A DNA stretch of 64,000 nucleotides, from positions 62,001 through 126,000 of the forward strand of contig NZ_VCGY01000005.1 in the NCBI RefSeq assembly GCF_016597725.1. The letters are read 5' to 3'. The notes below the pieces were generated by a model that saw nothing but the letters and a program-made list of their open reading frames with translations, ran no database searches and was not told where the DNA came from. A program made the position numbers and the translations under genes. The DNA is from Marinobacter sp. 1-4A (GTDB taxonomy: Bacteria; Pseudomonadota; Gammaproteobacteria; Pseudomonadales; Oleiphilaceae). Positions 9,053 to 18,740 of this stretch are shown one piece after another; within the stretch, counting starts at the first letter, position 1; each line of letters begins with the position of its first letter.

Positions 9053-9982
9053 ATGAACGTGAACCCGACTCCCGCGCCCTTGACGGCGCGGGTGCGTACA
9101 TTGCTGTTCCACCGCCGGGTGCTGTTTGGCATTCCGTTCGCGTGGCTGTTGCTGTTTTTCCTGCTCCCTTTCGCGCTGATCCTGAAAATCAGCCTGACGT
9201 CGGCCGTGATGGCCATACCGCCTTACGAGCCGGTATTCCGGCTGGCAGAAAACACCCTGTCGGTGGTGGTGAATTTCGGAAACTATTTATTCCTGCTGTC
9301 CGACAGCCTGTACGTTGCAGCTTATTGGGGCTCGGTGAAAACCGCACTCATCTCCACCATCGCCTGCCTGCTGATCGGCTACCCAATGGCTTACGCTATG
9401 GCCCGCGCGCCCAAGCACTGGCAATTGGTGTTGCTGTTACTGGTGATGCTGCCGTCATGGACCTCGTTCCTGATTCGGGTTTACGCCTGGATGGGCATTC
9501 TCGGTAATCAGGGACTGCTGAATAGCCTGCTGCTCTGGCTGGGGCTGATCGACGAACCGCTGAAAATGCTGAACACCAACTTTGCGGTGATTTTGGGCAT
9601 TACCTATGCCTACCTGCCGTTTATGGTGCTGCCCATTTTCACCAACCTGGTGAAGCTGGACCTGCGCCTGCTGGAAGCAGCGTCAGACCTAGGCTGCCGC
9701 AGCATTACGACCTTCTGGGCTATTACCCTGCCTTTATCCAAGGCAGGCATTTTGGCGGGCTGCATGTTGGTATTCATTCCCGCTGTCGGTGAGTTTGTGA
9801 TTCCTGAACTGCTGGGTGGCCCGGATACGCTGATGATCGGCAAGGTATTGTGGGAAGAGTTCTTCAACAATCGCGACTGGCCTGTGGCCTCTGCGCTGGC
9901 CATTGTCATGCTGGCACTGCTGTTGGTGCCGATTATATTGTTCCACCGCTTCCAGAGTCGGGAGATGTCGAAGAATGGTTAA
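9053..9982 (+). CDS. potH: Polyamine ABC transporter permease (PotB/PotH type)
   Basis: A 309-residue inner-membrane protein with about six transmembrane helices and the binding-protein-dependent permease EAA loop (RLLEAASDLGCRSITTFWAITLPLS), which docks onto the ATPase. Start ATG 9053 follows the potG TAA by 4 bp; longer in-frame starts would lie inside potG. It forms the translocation channel with PotI. Confidence 0.92.
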   Translation: MNVNPTPAPLTARVRTLLFHRRVLFGIPFAWLLLFFLLPFALILKISLTSAVMAIPPYEPVFRLAENTLSVVVNFGNYLFLLSDSLYVAAYWGSVKTALISTIACLLIGYPMAYAMARAPKHWQLVLLLLVMLPSWTSFLIRVYAWMGILGNQGLLNSLLLWLGLIDEPLKMLNTNFAVILGITYAYLPFMVLPIFTNLVKLDLRLLEAASDLGCRSITTFWAITLPLSKAGILAGCMLVFIPAVGEFVIPELLGGPDTLMIGKVLWEEFFNNRDWPVASALAIVMLALLLVPIILFHRFQSREMSKNG

Positions 9983-10802
9983 TGCTCGCGGTATCAGCTT
10001 CTCAAAAGTCATGCTGATTCTGGGCCTGCTGTTTTTGTACCTGCCGATGTTTGTGCTGATCGTGTATTCGTTCAACGCATCCCGACTGGTATCCGTGTGG
10101 GCCGGTTTTTCCACCCACTGGTACAGCGCCCTGTTTGAAGACCAGCAGATACTGTCGGCCGTGTGGATGAGCCTTAAAATCGCCTTCTACTCCGCCAGTA
10201 TGGCCATGTGCCTGGGCACCCTCTGTGCGTTTGTGATCACCCGATTCAAACGCATGCGGGGCCGAACACTGCTGTCTGGCATGATTACCGCCCCTCTGGT
10301 TATGCCGGAAGTCATCACCGGTTTGTCTCTGTTACTGCTGTTTGTTCAACTGGCAGAGCTGACCGGTTGGCCGGCCGATCGTGGAATGGTGACCATCTGG
10401 ATTGCGCACACCACGTTTTGCAGCGCCTATGTGGCGGTGGTGGTGAGTGCGCGGCTACAAGAAGTGGATCATTCCATTGAGGAAGCCGCCATGGATCTGG
10501 GCTGCACACCCTTGAAGACCTTCTTTGTGGTCACCCTGCCGGTAATTGCGCCTGCTCTGGTATCCGGCTGGTTGCTGGCGTTCACCCTGTCGCTGGACGA
10601 TCTGGTGATTGCCAGCTTCGTATCTGGCCCCGGTTCCACCACCTTGCCCATGGTGGTGTTCTCGTCGGTACGCATGGGTATATCACCAAAGATCAACGCG
10701 CTGGCCACGCTGATTATTCTCACGGTATCGCTAGTGGCGTTTATCGCTTGGTATGTGATGCGCAGAAACGAAAAAAGGCGCCGCAGCGGGCGCCTTTCCT
10801 GA
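9975..10802 (+). CDS. potI: Polyamine ABC transporter permease (PotC/PotI type)
   Basis: A 275-residue inner-membrane permease with six predicted helices and the EAA loop (SIEEAAMDLGCTPLKTFFVVTLPVI). It overlaps the end of potH by 8 bp, which suggests translational coupling. The last codons lie inside the hairpin at 10774-10797, so the operon's terminator stem is partly coding. It is the last gene of potFGHI and converges on the RND pump gene. Confidence 0.92.
   Translation: MVNARGISFSKVMLILGLLFLYLPMFVLIVYSFNASRLVSVWAGFSTHWYSALFEDQQILSAVWMSLKIAFYSASMAMCLGTLCAFVITRFKRMRGRTLLSGMITAPLVMPEVITGLSLLLLFVQLAELTGWPADRGMVTIWIAHTTFCSAYVAVVVSARLQEVDHSIEEAAMDLGCTPLKTFFVVTLPVIAPALVSGWLLAFTLSLDDLVIASFVSGPGSTTLPMVVFSSVRMGISPKINALATLIILTVSLVAFIAWYVMRRNEKRRRSGRLS
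10774..10797. terminator. Bidirectional hairpin between potI and the RND pump
   Basis: AAAGGCGCC (10774-10782) pairs perfectly with GGCGCCTTT (10789-10797) around GCAGCG. The symmetric A/T flanks let it act on both strands. It overlaps the last codons of potI and lies 15 bp beyond the RND stop codon. Confidence 0.75.
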
Positions 10803-10811
10803 TCGGGAAAA

Positions 10812-13800
10812 TCAAGCCTCCTTGCGATCCCGAACCGTCTGAACCCATTTGTAGAAGATGGGCACCAGAAGCGTTCCCAATACGGTTGCTGCAACCATGC
10901 CGCTCAGCACGGTAATACCCAGGCTGACGCGGCTGCCAGCACCGGCACCGGTCGCAAACACCAGTGGAAGAACACCCAGCACAAACGACAGGGCGGTCAT
11001 CAGCACCGCCCTGAACCGCAACACAGCGGCTTTGTTCGCCGCTTCTTCAGCGCTCATACCGGATTTGCGCAGTTGCATGGCAAACTCAACAATCAGAATA
11101 GCGGTTTTGGTGGACAGCCCGATCAGTAGAACCAATCCCACCTGAGCGTATATGTTGTTGGCAAGACCGGTTAGCCACAGGCCCGTCAGTGCACCAAATA
11201 TGGCAATGGGTACGGCACCAATAACCGCGATGGGCAGCGCCCAGCTCTCGTACTGTGCCACCAGAAACAGATACACAAACACAATCGCCAGCATGAAGAT
11301 CACAATGGCCAGGTTGCCAGCCTGTATCTCCTGCAAACTCTGCCCGGACCAGCTGAATTCGTATCCCTGCGGCAGCTTTTGCGAAAGCTCTTCCATGGCT
11401 TTGATGGCATCACCACTGGCAAAACCCGGTGCTGCCTCGCCGGAAATGGTCACCGACCGCTTCAGATTGAAGTGGGCAATGCTAGAAGGCCCCAACACCG
11501 GTTTCAGCGTGGCCAAAGTCGAGAGCGGCACCATATCACCGTCTCGGTTGCGAACAGAGTAATAGGACAAATCCTCCGGCCCCTGCCGGAATTCCCCTTC
11601 CGCCTGCAGTTGCACCCGGTAGTTTTTACCGAAGCGGGTGAAGTCATTCACATACAATGATCCAAGTTGAGCTTGCAGAGTGGAAAAAATATCCGACAGC
11701 TGAATGCCCAAAGCTTTCGCCTTATTACGGTCCACCTCCAGAAGATACTGGGGAATGTTGGCCCGATAGGTACTGTAAACCCGTGAGAGTTCCTCACGTT
11801 GGTTTGCCTCGAATATCAGTCCGTTCATTACCTGAGTAAGTTCCGAAACGTCACGCCCTAAATTGTCCTGCAAGCGGTAATCAAAACCGGCAGCAACACC
11901 AATCCCGGGAATGGGCGGAGCATTGAATACCATCACCTGAGCTTCTGGTATGGCCGCAAGACGACCGTACATGCGCGGTATCGTTGCGCCTAAACCAAGC
12001 TCTGGCTGTTCCCGCTCAGACCAGTCCTTGAGCACTACGAGGCCAAGCCCATTGTTAGAGCCAGCACCACTCATCAGTGAAAACCCGGAAACCGTAATAA
12101 AGTCTGTAACCGCCGGGTCCTCCAGCACCACGTCGGTGATCTTCTCGAGTACCACATCTGTGCGCTGCTGGGATGCTGCAACTGGAAGCTGCACATCCAC
12201 AAACAGAAAGCCCTGATCTTCCGGTGGCACAAACGCCAGAGGCACAGATTTGAAAAGCCCGGCACTGACACTCAGTATGGCAAGAAGTGCGATACCCACC
12301 AGAACACCCTTACGCAGAAGCCTCGACACTAGCCCCGAGTATCCATTTGTGCTGAAAGAAATGAACCGCTCGACCGGCTGCATCCAGCCAATAGTGGCTT
12401 TGCCGCCGTGGCCCAGCAAAGTCGCACACAACGCAGGGCTCAATGTAAGCGCATTGATGGATGAAATAATGACCGCCACAGAGATAGTGACGGAGAACTG
12501 CTGATAAAGCTTACCCGTTATACCCGGCATGAAAGCCACAGGCACGAATACCGCCAGCAACACCAAAGTGGTGGCAACAATAGGCCCGGTGACCTGGCTC
12601 ATGGCCTTTTCCACCGCTTCCTTGATCGGCAGCTTTTCCTCTTCAAGGATACGTTCAACGTTCTCCACCACCACAATGGCATCGTCCACCACAATACCAA
12701 TCGCCAGCACCAGCCCGAACAGCGTGATGATGTTTATGGAATACCCCATCACCGCCATAATCGCGAAGGTACCAATAAGGGAGACAGGAATCGCGATGGC
12801 GGGAACCAGAGTCGCGCGAAAGCTCTGCAAAAACAGGAACACCACCAGAATAACCAACGCAACCGCCTGCAACAGAGTGATGGCCACCTCTTTGATGGAT
12901 CGACTGATAAACTCAGTTGAATCGAACAGCACGCTGTGTGAAACGCCGTCGGGAAAACTCTTGGCGAACTCATCAACGGTTTCTTTTACTCTGCCTGCGA
13001 CCTCCAGTGCATTGGCATCTGGCAACTGGTAGATCACCACAAACGCCGTATCCTGATTATTCAGCTTGGCGGTGGAGGTGTAAGACCGCGATCCCAGCTC
13101 AATACGCGCCACGTCGTTAAGGCGTAAAAACCCACCACCCTCTTTTGCGCGAATAATGGTCTGGGCAAATTCGTCGGGGTCTGTAAGGCGTTCCTTGCTC
13201 TGAATGCTGTAAACAAATTGCTGACCTTCGGGAACCGGCTCTTGGCCCAGTTTGCCTGCGGCCACAATCTGATTCTGCTCCTGAATGGCGGCAACAATTT
13301 CCGCAACGGTAACCCCCAACGACTGCATACGACGTGGGTCAAGCCAGATGCGCATGCTGTAGTCTTTCGCGCCCATTACTTCTGCAGATGCTACACCCGG
13401 AACCCGGCCCAAAGCCTCAACCAAATTGCTTGAGGCATAGTTACTCAAAAACACCGCATCCAGAGCCGGTCGATCCGAAACAAGGTTAATACCCATCAGC
13501 ATGTTGCCGGTTTGCTTGCTGACCGTAACCCCTTGTCGCCGGACTTCCTGAGGCAGGAAGGGCTCTGCTAGAGCCACCCGGTTCTGCACGTTTACCTGTG
13601 CAATGTCGGTATCGGTGCCGCTCTCAAAGGTCAGCGTGATCATTGCTGTGCCGTCGTCCGAAGCCGTTGATTCAATATAAATCATGTCTTCAACGCCGTT
13701 GAGCTGCTGCTCTATCGGGCGAATAACGGCTTCCTCAACAATTTGCGCACTACCCCCGGGGAGCACCGCAGCCACACGGATTTTCGGCGGCGCCATATCC

Positions 13801-13910
13801 GGGTACATATTCACCGGGAGCACCTGCAACGCCAACAGACCGGCGAGGGAGATAAGGATGGAAATAACAAAGGCAAACTTGGGCCGATGAATAAACGTGC
13901 GGCTGATCAT
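10812..13910 (-). CDS. RND multidrug efflux transporter, inner-membrane pump (HAE1 family)
   Basis: A 1032-residue AcrB/MexB/MexF-like pump, near the usual length. It has the N-terminal MISRTFIHRPKFAFVISI helix, two large periplasmic loops and twelve expected helices. The proton-relay helix carries the double aspartate of GIVVDDAIVVVENVER. The HAE1 subfamily exports hydrophobic or amphiphilic compounds, with an adaptor and a TolC-like channel, using proton motive force. It overlaps the upstream adaptor gene by ATGA, so the two are coupled. No outer-membrane channel gene or regulator lies beside it, so it must borrow a TolC-type protein encoded elsewhere. Confidence 0.94.
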   Translation of the reverse strand: MISRTFIHRPKFAFVISILISLAGLLALQVLPVNMYPDMAPPKIRVAAVLPGGSAQIVEEAVIRPIEQQLNGVEDMIYIESTASDDGTAMITLTFESGTDTDIAQVNVQNRVALAEPFLPQEVRRQGVTVSKQTGNMLMGINLVSDRPALDAVFLSNYASSNLVEALGRVPGVASAEVMGAKDYSMRIWLDPRRMQSLGVTVAEIVAAIQEQNQIVAAGKLGQEPVPEGQQFVYSIQSKERLTDPDEFAQTIIRAKEGGGFLRLNDVARIELGSRSYTSTAKLNNQDTAFVVIYQLPDANALEVAGRVKETVDEFAKSFPDGVSHSVLFDSTEFISRSIKEVAITLLQAVALVILVVFLFLQSFRATLVPAIAIPVSLIGTFAIMAVMGYSINIITLFGLVLAIGIVVDDAIVVVENVERILEEEKLPIKEAVEKAMSQVTGPIVATTLVLLAVFVPVAFMPGITGKLYQQFSVTISVAVIISSINALTLSPALCATLLGHGGKATIGWMQPVERFISFSTNGYSGLVSRLLRKGVLVGIALLAILSVSAGLFKSVPLAFVPPEDQGFLFVDVQLPVAASQQRTDVVLEKITDVVLEDPAVTDFITVSGFSLMSGAGSNNGLGLVVLKDWSEREQPELGLGATIPRMYGRLAAIPEAQVMVFNAPPIPGIGVAAGFDYRLQDNLGRDVSELTQVMNGLIFEANQREELSRVYSTYRANIPQYLLEVDRNKAKALGIQLSDIFSTLQAQLGSLYVNDFTRFGKNYRVQLQAEGEFRQGPEDLSYYSVRNRDGDMVPLSTLATLKPVLGPSSIAHFNLKRSVTISGEAAPGFASGDAIKAMEELSQKLPQGYEFSWSGQSLQEIQAGNLAIVIFMLAIVFVYLFLVAQYESWALPIAVIGAVPIAIFGALTGLWLTGLANNIYAQVGLVLLIGLSTKTAILIVEFAMQLRKSGMSAEEAANKAAVLRFRAVLMTALSFVLGVLPLVFATGAGAGSRVSLGITVLSGMVAATVLGTLLVPIFYKWVQTVRDRKEA

Positions 13911-15118
13911 TGCTCAGCCTCACCTTCTTTCTTCGGCTTTGCGCTATCCGTAAGCACACCAGTTTCAGGGTTTATCTGCTTCACAACCGGATTGACGGTT
14001 ACGCCCGTTCGAACTTTCTGTAAGCCCTCAACAATCACTCGCTCACCGGCTTCAAGGCCACTCTCTGTTGCCAGCATGGCACCCAAACGCGGCCCGGTTT
14101 GAATAAACCGCTGAGAAACCATCTGCTCATCGTTTACAACCAAAACAAACTTGCCTTCAATGGTTTCCTGAATGGCCACTTGCGGAACAAGCACCTGAGC
14201 CTCTCCGGCACGGCCTTCAATTCGGAGCGTAACGTATAGCCCGGGAAGCAGAACTGCATCCGGATTAGGAAACTCCGCCCGCATATCCACGGTGCCGGTA
14301 CTGGCATTGGTTTGCACGTCTGCAAAGCTCACTTTACCGTCTTGATTGTAAAAGCCACCATCGGGCAGCGTCAGACGCAGTGAAAGCGAGTTGGCGATAT
14401 CCTCGCCTGCGGCAGTACCTGCGCGGCGGAATGCCACATAGTCGGATTCATCAAGCTGGAACTCAACGTAGATCGGGTCCGTTACCAGCACCTCGGCAAT
14501 CGGTCCACTTGCTGGGCTCACAACTGCTCCAACATCGTAATTTAATCGACCAATCCAGCCATCGAACGGCGCTTTGATTTCTGTGTATTCCAGGTTGAGT
14601 CCGGCTTTTTGAACCGCAGCTTCTGCGGTTTCCAAACGGCTTTGGGCCGCGCTGAAACGATCCTTCAACTTATCTAGGTCGGCATCCGACAAATAACCTT
14701 TCCCAGCAACATCCTCACCACGTTTCAGGTTTCTGCGGGCGGAATCAACTTCTGCCTTGGCTGCCGCTAACTCGGCTCTGGTCTGTTGGATATCCGCGTT
14801 GGCGCGAGTAGCTTCCAAGCGAACTAGGGTTTCTCCTTGGTTCACCCGTGAGCCTTCACGGAACAAAATTTCCGTGATTTCAGCTTCAATGCGCGGGGTG
14901 AGATCGGCTTTGGCCGAAGCAGCGGTTCTCGCAACAAAATCCCGCGAAGGGCGCACCTCAGTGCTTTCAAGCACTACCACTGATACCGAAACTGGCGTCG
15001 CTACTGGAGCCTCAACAGGCTCTGAACAGCCAGCTATAAAAAGAAGCGTACAAATAGTCAAAAAGCCCCATAGGGATTGTCTGGGCGATGAGCAACAAAA
15101 AACGCTATGCATTATCAA
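13907..15118 (-). CDS. RND efflux periplasmic adaptor (membrane-fusion) lipoprotein
   Basis: A 403-residue adaptor. The N-terminus has a lipobox (LFIAGC, cysteine near residue 31), so it is likely lipidated and anchored in the inner membrane. A biotinyl-lipoyl-like half (PRIEAEITEILFREGSRVNQGETLVRLE), an alpha-helical hairpin (ADIQQTRAELAAAKAEVDSARRN...) and the second lipoyl half (YTEIKAPFDGWIGRLNYDVGAVV) follow. The last 4 bp overlap the pump start. ATG 15118 or ATG 15112 could be used. It bridges the pump to an outer-membrane channel. Confidence 0.92.
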   Translation of the reverse strand: MIMHSVFCCSSPRQSLWGFLTICTLLFIAGCSEPVEAPVATPVSVSVVVLESTEVRPSRDFVARTAASAKADLTPRIEAEITEILFREGSRVNQGETLVRLEATRANADIQQTRAELAAAKAEVDSARRNLKRGEDVAGKGYLSDADLDKLKDRFSAAQSRLETAEAAVQKAGLNLEYTEIKAPFDGWIGRLNYDVGAVVSPASGPIAEVLVTDPIYVEFQLDESDYVAFRRAGTAAGEDIANSLSLRLTLPDGGFYNQDGKVSFADVQTNASTGTVDMRAEFPNPDAVLLPGLYVTLRIEGRAGEAQVLVPQVAIQETIEGKFVLVVNDEQMVSQRFIQTGPRLGAMLATESGLEAGERVIVEGLQKVRTGVTVNPVVKQINPETGVLTDSAKPKKEGEAEQ

Positions 15119-15321
15119 TTCCTAGATGGGTAGTAGAGCAAGCCCCGCAATTTAGGTGCAGGATCCGCGTATAGGTTAGTCATAACTCAAAGTAATCGCC
15201 ACGAATTCGTATCTGTCAATACTGTCGGAAGGCACCGACACAAGCCCCGCATTCCCGACTTGATCAGAAATTCTCAGCTCCAGTGGAAAGTCCATCGCGT
15301 AGTCAATCGGCTGGGACAGTT
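15119..15321. other. Gap with possible broken coding fragment
   Basis: About 200 bp between the adaptor start and the channel stop. A minus-strand frame (15176-15370, overlapping the channel's 3' end) encodes LELRISDQVGNAGLVSVPSD and looks protein-like, resembling the beta-rich tail of a secreted protein. No proper start or domain is seen. It may be a remnant or chance. Confidence 0.2.
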
Positions 15322-16353
15322 CTAAGTCGCGGTTGCAACAGGCTTTTGGCACCCCACAACTTTCTGCCATGTCCAGCCATTTTCTTCAACCAGTGCTTTA
15401 AGGAGCTTGCGCCTTTCGGTCACTGATATTGCGCTGTGCTGTTCAACCAATCGATAGGCTACATTCGCGCTATCGCATCTAAGAGCTGGAGGTTCGGTGT
15501 TAGCAGCTTTTATATGGACGCTGGAGAGCGTGGTAAGGAACTCAGTGATTGCTCTCGTACAATTTGGAACGAGAACGTACAGCTCAGCCTGCTTTTCAAA
15601 CGCTTCATCAGGTAAATTTCGCAATACCTCGTCCAAAATGGACACCTGTAACGCAAACGAAGCTTTCTCGGTAGGGCTATGAAAGTAGTGCAGAATCGGA
15701 TACGCCAGATGGTTTTGGGCGACAAGTAGGATTTCGGTCGATATTGTTTTGAGATAACCCGGAAGCGACGTGTAATTCCTATCACTTCCCATGTGTTCGA
15801 GCACCGACTTTGCATTATTTCCCCACACCGCAAACTGGTTTGAAAGCGCTCGCTTAGCTGCGGTCGCCTGAATAACCGGTATAGCGTAGGTAATAGACAA
15901 AGTAACCAACACAAGCCCATTAAAAGCGGTAACGACGGATATCAATTCCCAGAGAGTACCGTTGGGAACAAAATCGCCAGTTCCCAATGTAGTGAGGGTG
16001 AAGCCCACAAAGTACACTGTTTCAAACATGTGAGCGGGTAGACGATCGCTGGAACTCACCACTGAGACCTCACCAGCCAAATAAATGAGCGACCAACCTA
16101 ACCAGCTTAAACCAAACCAGAGGAAAATGAGCGCGAGGGTGATGCAAGGGCCTGCAACGACTCTCCACGTTTGTGATTGAAAAGTCTTGCTGCCCCACTT
16201 AAAGAATTGGTGCAAACCGTCAGAGAAAAATCTGGAAAAGATGCCAGTCGATGAAGCAGTCATCGCGGTAGTCATAAAGTCCAACCATACACTAATCACA
16301 ATCAGAATGCCTGCCCCTGTTAGCACACCGCCTTCTAAGCCAATCGCCATCAT
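15322..16353 (-). CDS. Two-helix potassium-channel-like membrane protein
   Basis: A 343-residue protein with hydrophobic segments at about residues 10-30, 68-95 and 130-155. Between the last two lies a pore loop with a selectivity-filter-like TLGTGD (residues 122-127, in FVGFTLTTLGTGDFVPNG), matching the T-x-G-Y/F-G-D pattern of Ion_trans_2 channels except that threonine replaces the usual aromatic. The remaining 180 residues are soluble and cytosolic, with no recognisable RCK or cyclic-nucleotide domain. GGGAG lies before adjacent ATGs at 16353 and 16350. Ion selectivity with GTG is uncertain. It is separated from its neighbours and probably single. Confidence 0.75.
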   Translation of the reverse strand: MMAIGLEGGVLTGAGILIVISVWLDFMTTAMTASSTGIFSRFFSDGLHQFFKWGSKTFQSQTWRVVAGPCITLALIFLWFGLSWLGWSLIYLAGEVSVVSSSDRLPAHMFETVYFVGFTLTTLGTGDFVPNGTLWELISVVTAFNGLVLVTLSITYAIPVIQATAAKRALSNQFAVWGNNAKSVLEHMGSDRNYTSLPGYLKTISTEILLVAQNHLAYPILHYFHSPTEKASFALQVSILDEVLRNLPDEAFEKQAELYVLVPNCTRAITEFLTTLSSVHIKAANTEPPALRCDSANVAYRLVEQHSAISVTERRKLLKALVEENGWTWQKVVGCQKPVATAT

Positions 16354-16416
16354 CTATCTCCCTGTCTTGCTCACTTTTTCAGCAGTAGAGCTGTTATCCG
16401 TATTATCTTCCTCAGC

Positions 16417-17103
16417 TTAGCGGCGAAAGGAGGACGAAGACGAAAAGTCCGTCGCATTCAGTTTTTCAACAGTTTTTCGGAGCTTACGGCGCTGACGTAT
16501 GGACGCCAACTGCTTTGTATCCCAAGACGCTGGCTTGAGGCCCAAACGATTCCCGCTAACAGTCAAATCGAAACTTCGCTCAGCACCAATGGGCATATTT
16601 TCCGGCCCATATATGCCTATCAGACTCAAAGTCAGGCGGGTGAATTCAAGCTCGCCTTGAGGTATGCCATCGGTAACCTTAATATTTTCATCACGCGCAA
16701 GACGCTGGATGAGCTCGCAGAAAGTGCCAATGTGTAAAAATCCGCCAGACTCAATTGGCCCCTGCCTAGTATTCTCTCTTACGTCAAGCGGCGGCTGTCC
16801 ATCGTCTTCATCACCCTCGCTGTATTCTCGTTCGAAGTCAGTCACGTCCATCGTGATCTCGCCTTCAGACGTTTCGAGCTTCGCGATGATGTATTCAATA
16901 AACACAGATTCTGCACTCATATTACTGATGAGACAGAGAGCATTGATGTCTTTGTTGCGACCGCGGTTGATGATCAACCGCGGACTACGCTGCCGCCGAA
17001 ATCCCAGATACAGGAGCTGGGCATACACCAGCCATATAACCAACGAACCAAAACTGGCACATACTGAAAGTACTTGGTGATGCTCAGCTATCCACTTATA
17101 CAC
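16417..17103 (-). CDS. Hypothetical membrane-anchored protein
   Basis: A 228-residue protein with one N-terminal transmembrane segment (VCASFGSLVIWLVYAQLLYL) and a soluble domain that includes an acidic stretch (YSEGDEDDG) and a basic tail (RQRRKLRKTVEKLN). I recognise no family. An AGGGG ribosome site lies upstream of ATG 17103. It is in the same direction as the channel gene, 64 bp before it, and may be co-expressed with it. Confidence 0.65.
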   Translation of the reverse strand: MYKWIAEHHQVLSVCASFGSLVIWLVYAQLLYLGFRRQRSPRLIINRGRNKDINALCLISNMSAESVFIEYIIAKLETSEGEITMDVTDFEREYSEGDEDDGQPPLDVRENTRQGPIESGGFLHIGTFCELIQRLARDENIKVTDGIPQGELEFTRLTLSLIGIYGPENMPIGAERSFDLTVSGNRLGLKPASWDTKQLASIRQRRKLRKTVEKLNATDFSSSSSFRR

Positions 17104-17116
17104 AGTCGCCCCTTAT

Positions 17117-18094
17117 TTACATTTTTGCTCCACTAACCCTTCCGCTTTGCAGCGGCGGCACACCTTGGTTAGCCAAATCCGGAAAATCATCATACATGGA
17201 CAAAGGCAAACAGTTTTCCCGAGCCGCGAGGTGCTCAGGGCGTTCACGCTTCGCAGCGTATGGCTCGTCCAACTTGTTCTCCACACTGTTGTAAACAAAG
17301 AAAAGATTCGAGCGTGGCCAAGGCGACATGTTCTTATTGGATGCGTGCAAAGTGTTGCATTCAAACAGAAGTAACGAACCAGCAGGCCCCTTCGGCGCCT
17401 CAATACCACCCCGCTGTGCCAGTTTCGCTAAGCTATCCCGGTCGGGAACACCAACCTGCTGAGCCTTAAGCGAATCCCGCCAATTGTAGTCCGGGGTTTC
17501 ACCCAGACAAGGCACGAAATAATGATGCGAGCCAGGTATCAGCATTAAGGGACCATTGAACTCGTTGTTATCTGTGAGCATGAGGGATGCGCTGACGGCT
17601 CGCATTCTCGGCATTCCATCTTCAGCGTGCCAGGTTTCAAAATCTGAATGCCAGTCGAAGCCACTACCCTCAAAGCCATATTTGTCGTTAATTCGTGACT
17701 GATGAATGTATACCTCGCTGCCCAACAGCTGGCGCACCATTCCGAGTATTCGCGGATCCCGGGTTAAACGACTGAAGTTTTCCGACAGTTCATGCATTCC
17801 AAAAACGGAGCGTATCTCACCCGTGTTTGGATCATGAATAACTTGCCCCGATTTATTGAGTTTTTCATCTTTCGCCATTTCTTTGAGTTCTTCAAAGAAC
17901 GGGAGCATCCGTTCCTGATTGAAAAAACCTTCAAACCAAAGGAACCCGTCCCGCTCGTAACGAGAAAGCGAGACTTCGTCGAGCGGCCCTTCCCAGCGAT
18001 GCTGGTTGCGCGCGTGAACGACCGGATCCGTGCGCAAAAATGGATCAATTGGCTGCTTTAGACGAGATGGAAAATGATCAGTTTTATGCATCAT
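17117..18094 (-). CDS. ectD: Ectoine hydroxylase
   Basis: A 325-residue non-heme Fe(II)/2-oxoglutarate dioxygenase of the phytanoyl-CoA dioxygenase superfamily. It contains the EctD signature GFDWHSDFETWHAEDGMPRM; His149 and Asp151 plus distal His250 (NTLHASNKN) form the iron triad, and Arg261 would bind 2-oxoglutarate. The enzyme converts the compatible solute ectoine to 5-hydroxyectoine under osmotic or heat stress. No ectABC genes lie nearby, so ectD is an orphan copy; ectoine must come from elsewhere in the genome or from uptake. GGGAG precedes tandem ATGs at 18094 and 18091. Confidence 0.94.
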   Translation of the reverse strand: MMHKTDHFPSRLKQPIDPFLRTDPVVHARNQHRWEGPLDEVSLSRYERDGFLWFEGFFNQERMLPFFEELKEMAKDEKLNKSGQVIHDPNTGEIRSVFGMHELSENFSRLTRDPRILGMVRQLLGSEVYIHQSRINDKYGFEGSGFDWHSDFETWHAEDGMPRMRAVSASLMLTDNNEFNGPLMLIPGSHHYFVPCLGETPDYNWRDSLKAQQVGVPDRDSLAKLAQRGGIEAPKGPAGSLLLFECNTLHASNKNMSPWPRSNLFFVYNSVENKLDEPYAAKRERPEHLAARENCLPLSMYDDFPDLANQGVPPLQSGRVSGAKM

Positions 18095-18457
18095 GCAGAC
18101 TCCCTACTTTAGTTTGTTACACCAAAAGTAATGACCCTGTTTAAAGCCTTACGCTGCAGAAAATAACGTTAAGTTCGCTTCGAAACTCCTTCAACCTCAG
18201 AATCGAAATTTTAATGAGATTTAATTCGCGTGACATATCACGGCAATGCAAAAAAGATATTTGTGTGCCCTCCCACCCTATATCGCGCGCCCAATTTGAT
18301 ATCCGCCTTCCCAAAGTTCACGACTATTTCCTTGCACTCAGCAAAGAATTACTTATATTTAACAGTCGTGTGGCCACCAATAGGGGCTTCGAATCACATA
18401 TAACATGTGCATGCTGAGAACTTTGTGCGTTTCAGCCGATGAGGGGAGCATTAAGTT
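18095..18457. other. Intergenic region between divergent ectD and a small stress-type gene
   Basis: A 363-bp AT-rich gap. It must contain the ectD promoter (leftward) and the promoter of the 92-residue gene (rightward). I see no strong inverted repeat or clear promoter pair and no credible gene. Confidence 0.5.
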
Positions 18458-18736
18458 ATGGGAACTGAGAAATCTGACCGGGCGTCCTGGGCAAAAGATT
18501 TTCTGCGCCTTTCACCAGAAGAAGTGAGTGCAAAGTACCCGGACGACAAGGAAATACAAGGAGCTGTTGCGCAAGTCATACTCGCCAGAAAGGCATATGA
18601 ATCAAAAAGCGACACATCTGAAGACTTGGCTCGTATTGAGACGGAACTAATGAAGCGAATTGCTTTGAATCTCGCCCAGGGACTTCCTATTCTTGTACCC
18701 AATATTGAAGAGGTGTGCACAAATATCTCACGCTAG
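18458..18736 (+). CDS. Small hypothetical protein
   Basis: A 92-residue soluble, mostly helical, charged protein (SWAKDFLRLSPEEVSAKYPDD near the start). A GAGGGGAGC ribosome site sits upstream of ATG 18458 and a strong hairpin follows the stop, so it is very likely expressed as a single gene. I recognise no family. The neighbouring ectD, CsbD and glycine-zipper-like membrane genes suggest a stress setting, but no function can be assigned. Confidence 0.7.
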   Translation: MGTEKSDRASWAKDFLRLSPEEVSAKYPDDKEIQGAVAQVILARKAYESKSDTSEDLARIETELMKRIALNLAQGLPILVPNIEEVCTNISR

Positions 18737-18740
18737 ATAG

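Noticed and set aside
15176..15370. 64-residue gene overlapping the channel's 3' end
   Set aside because: No ribosome site or family. Kept only as a possible remnant.
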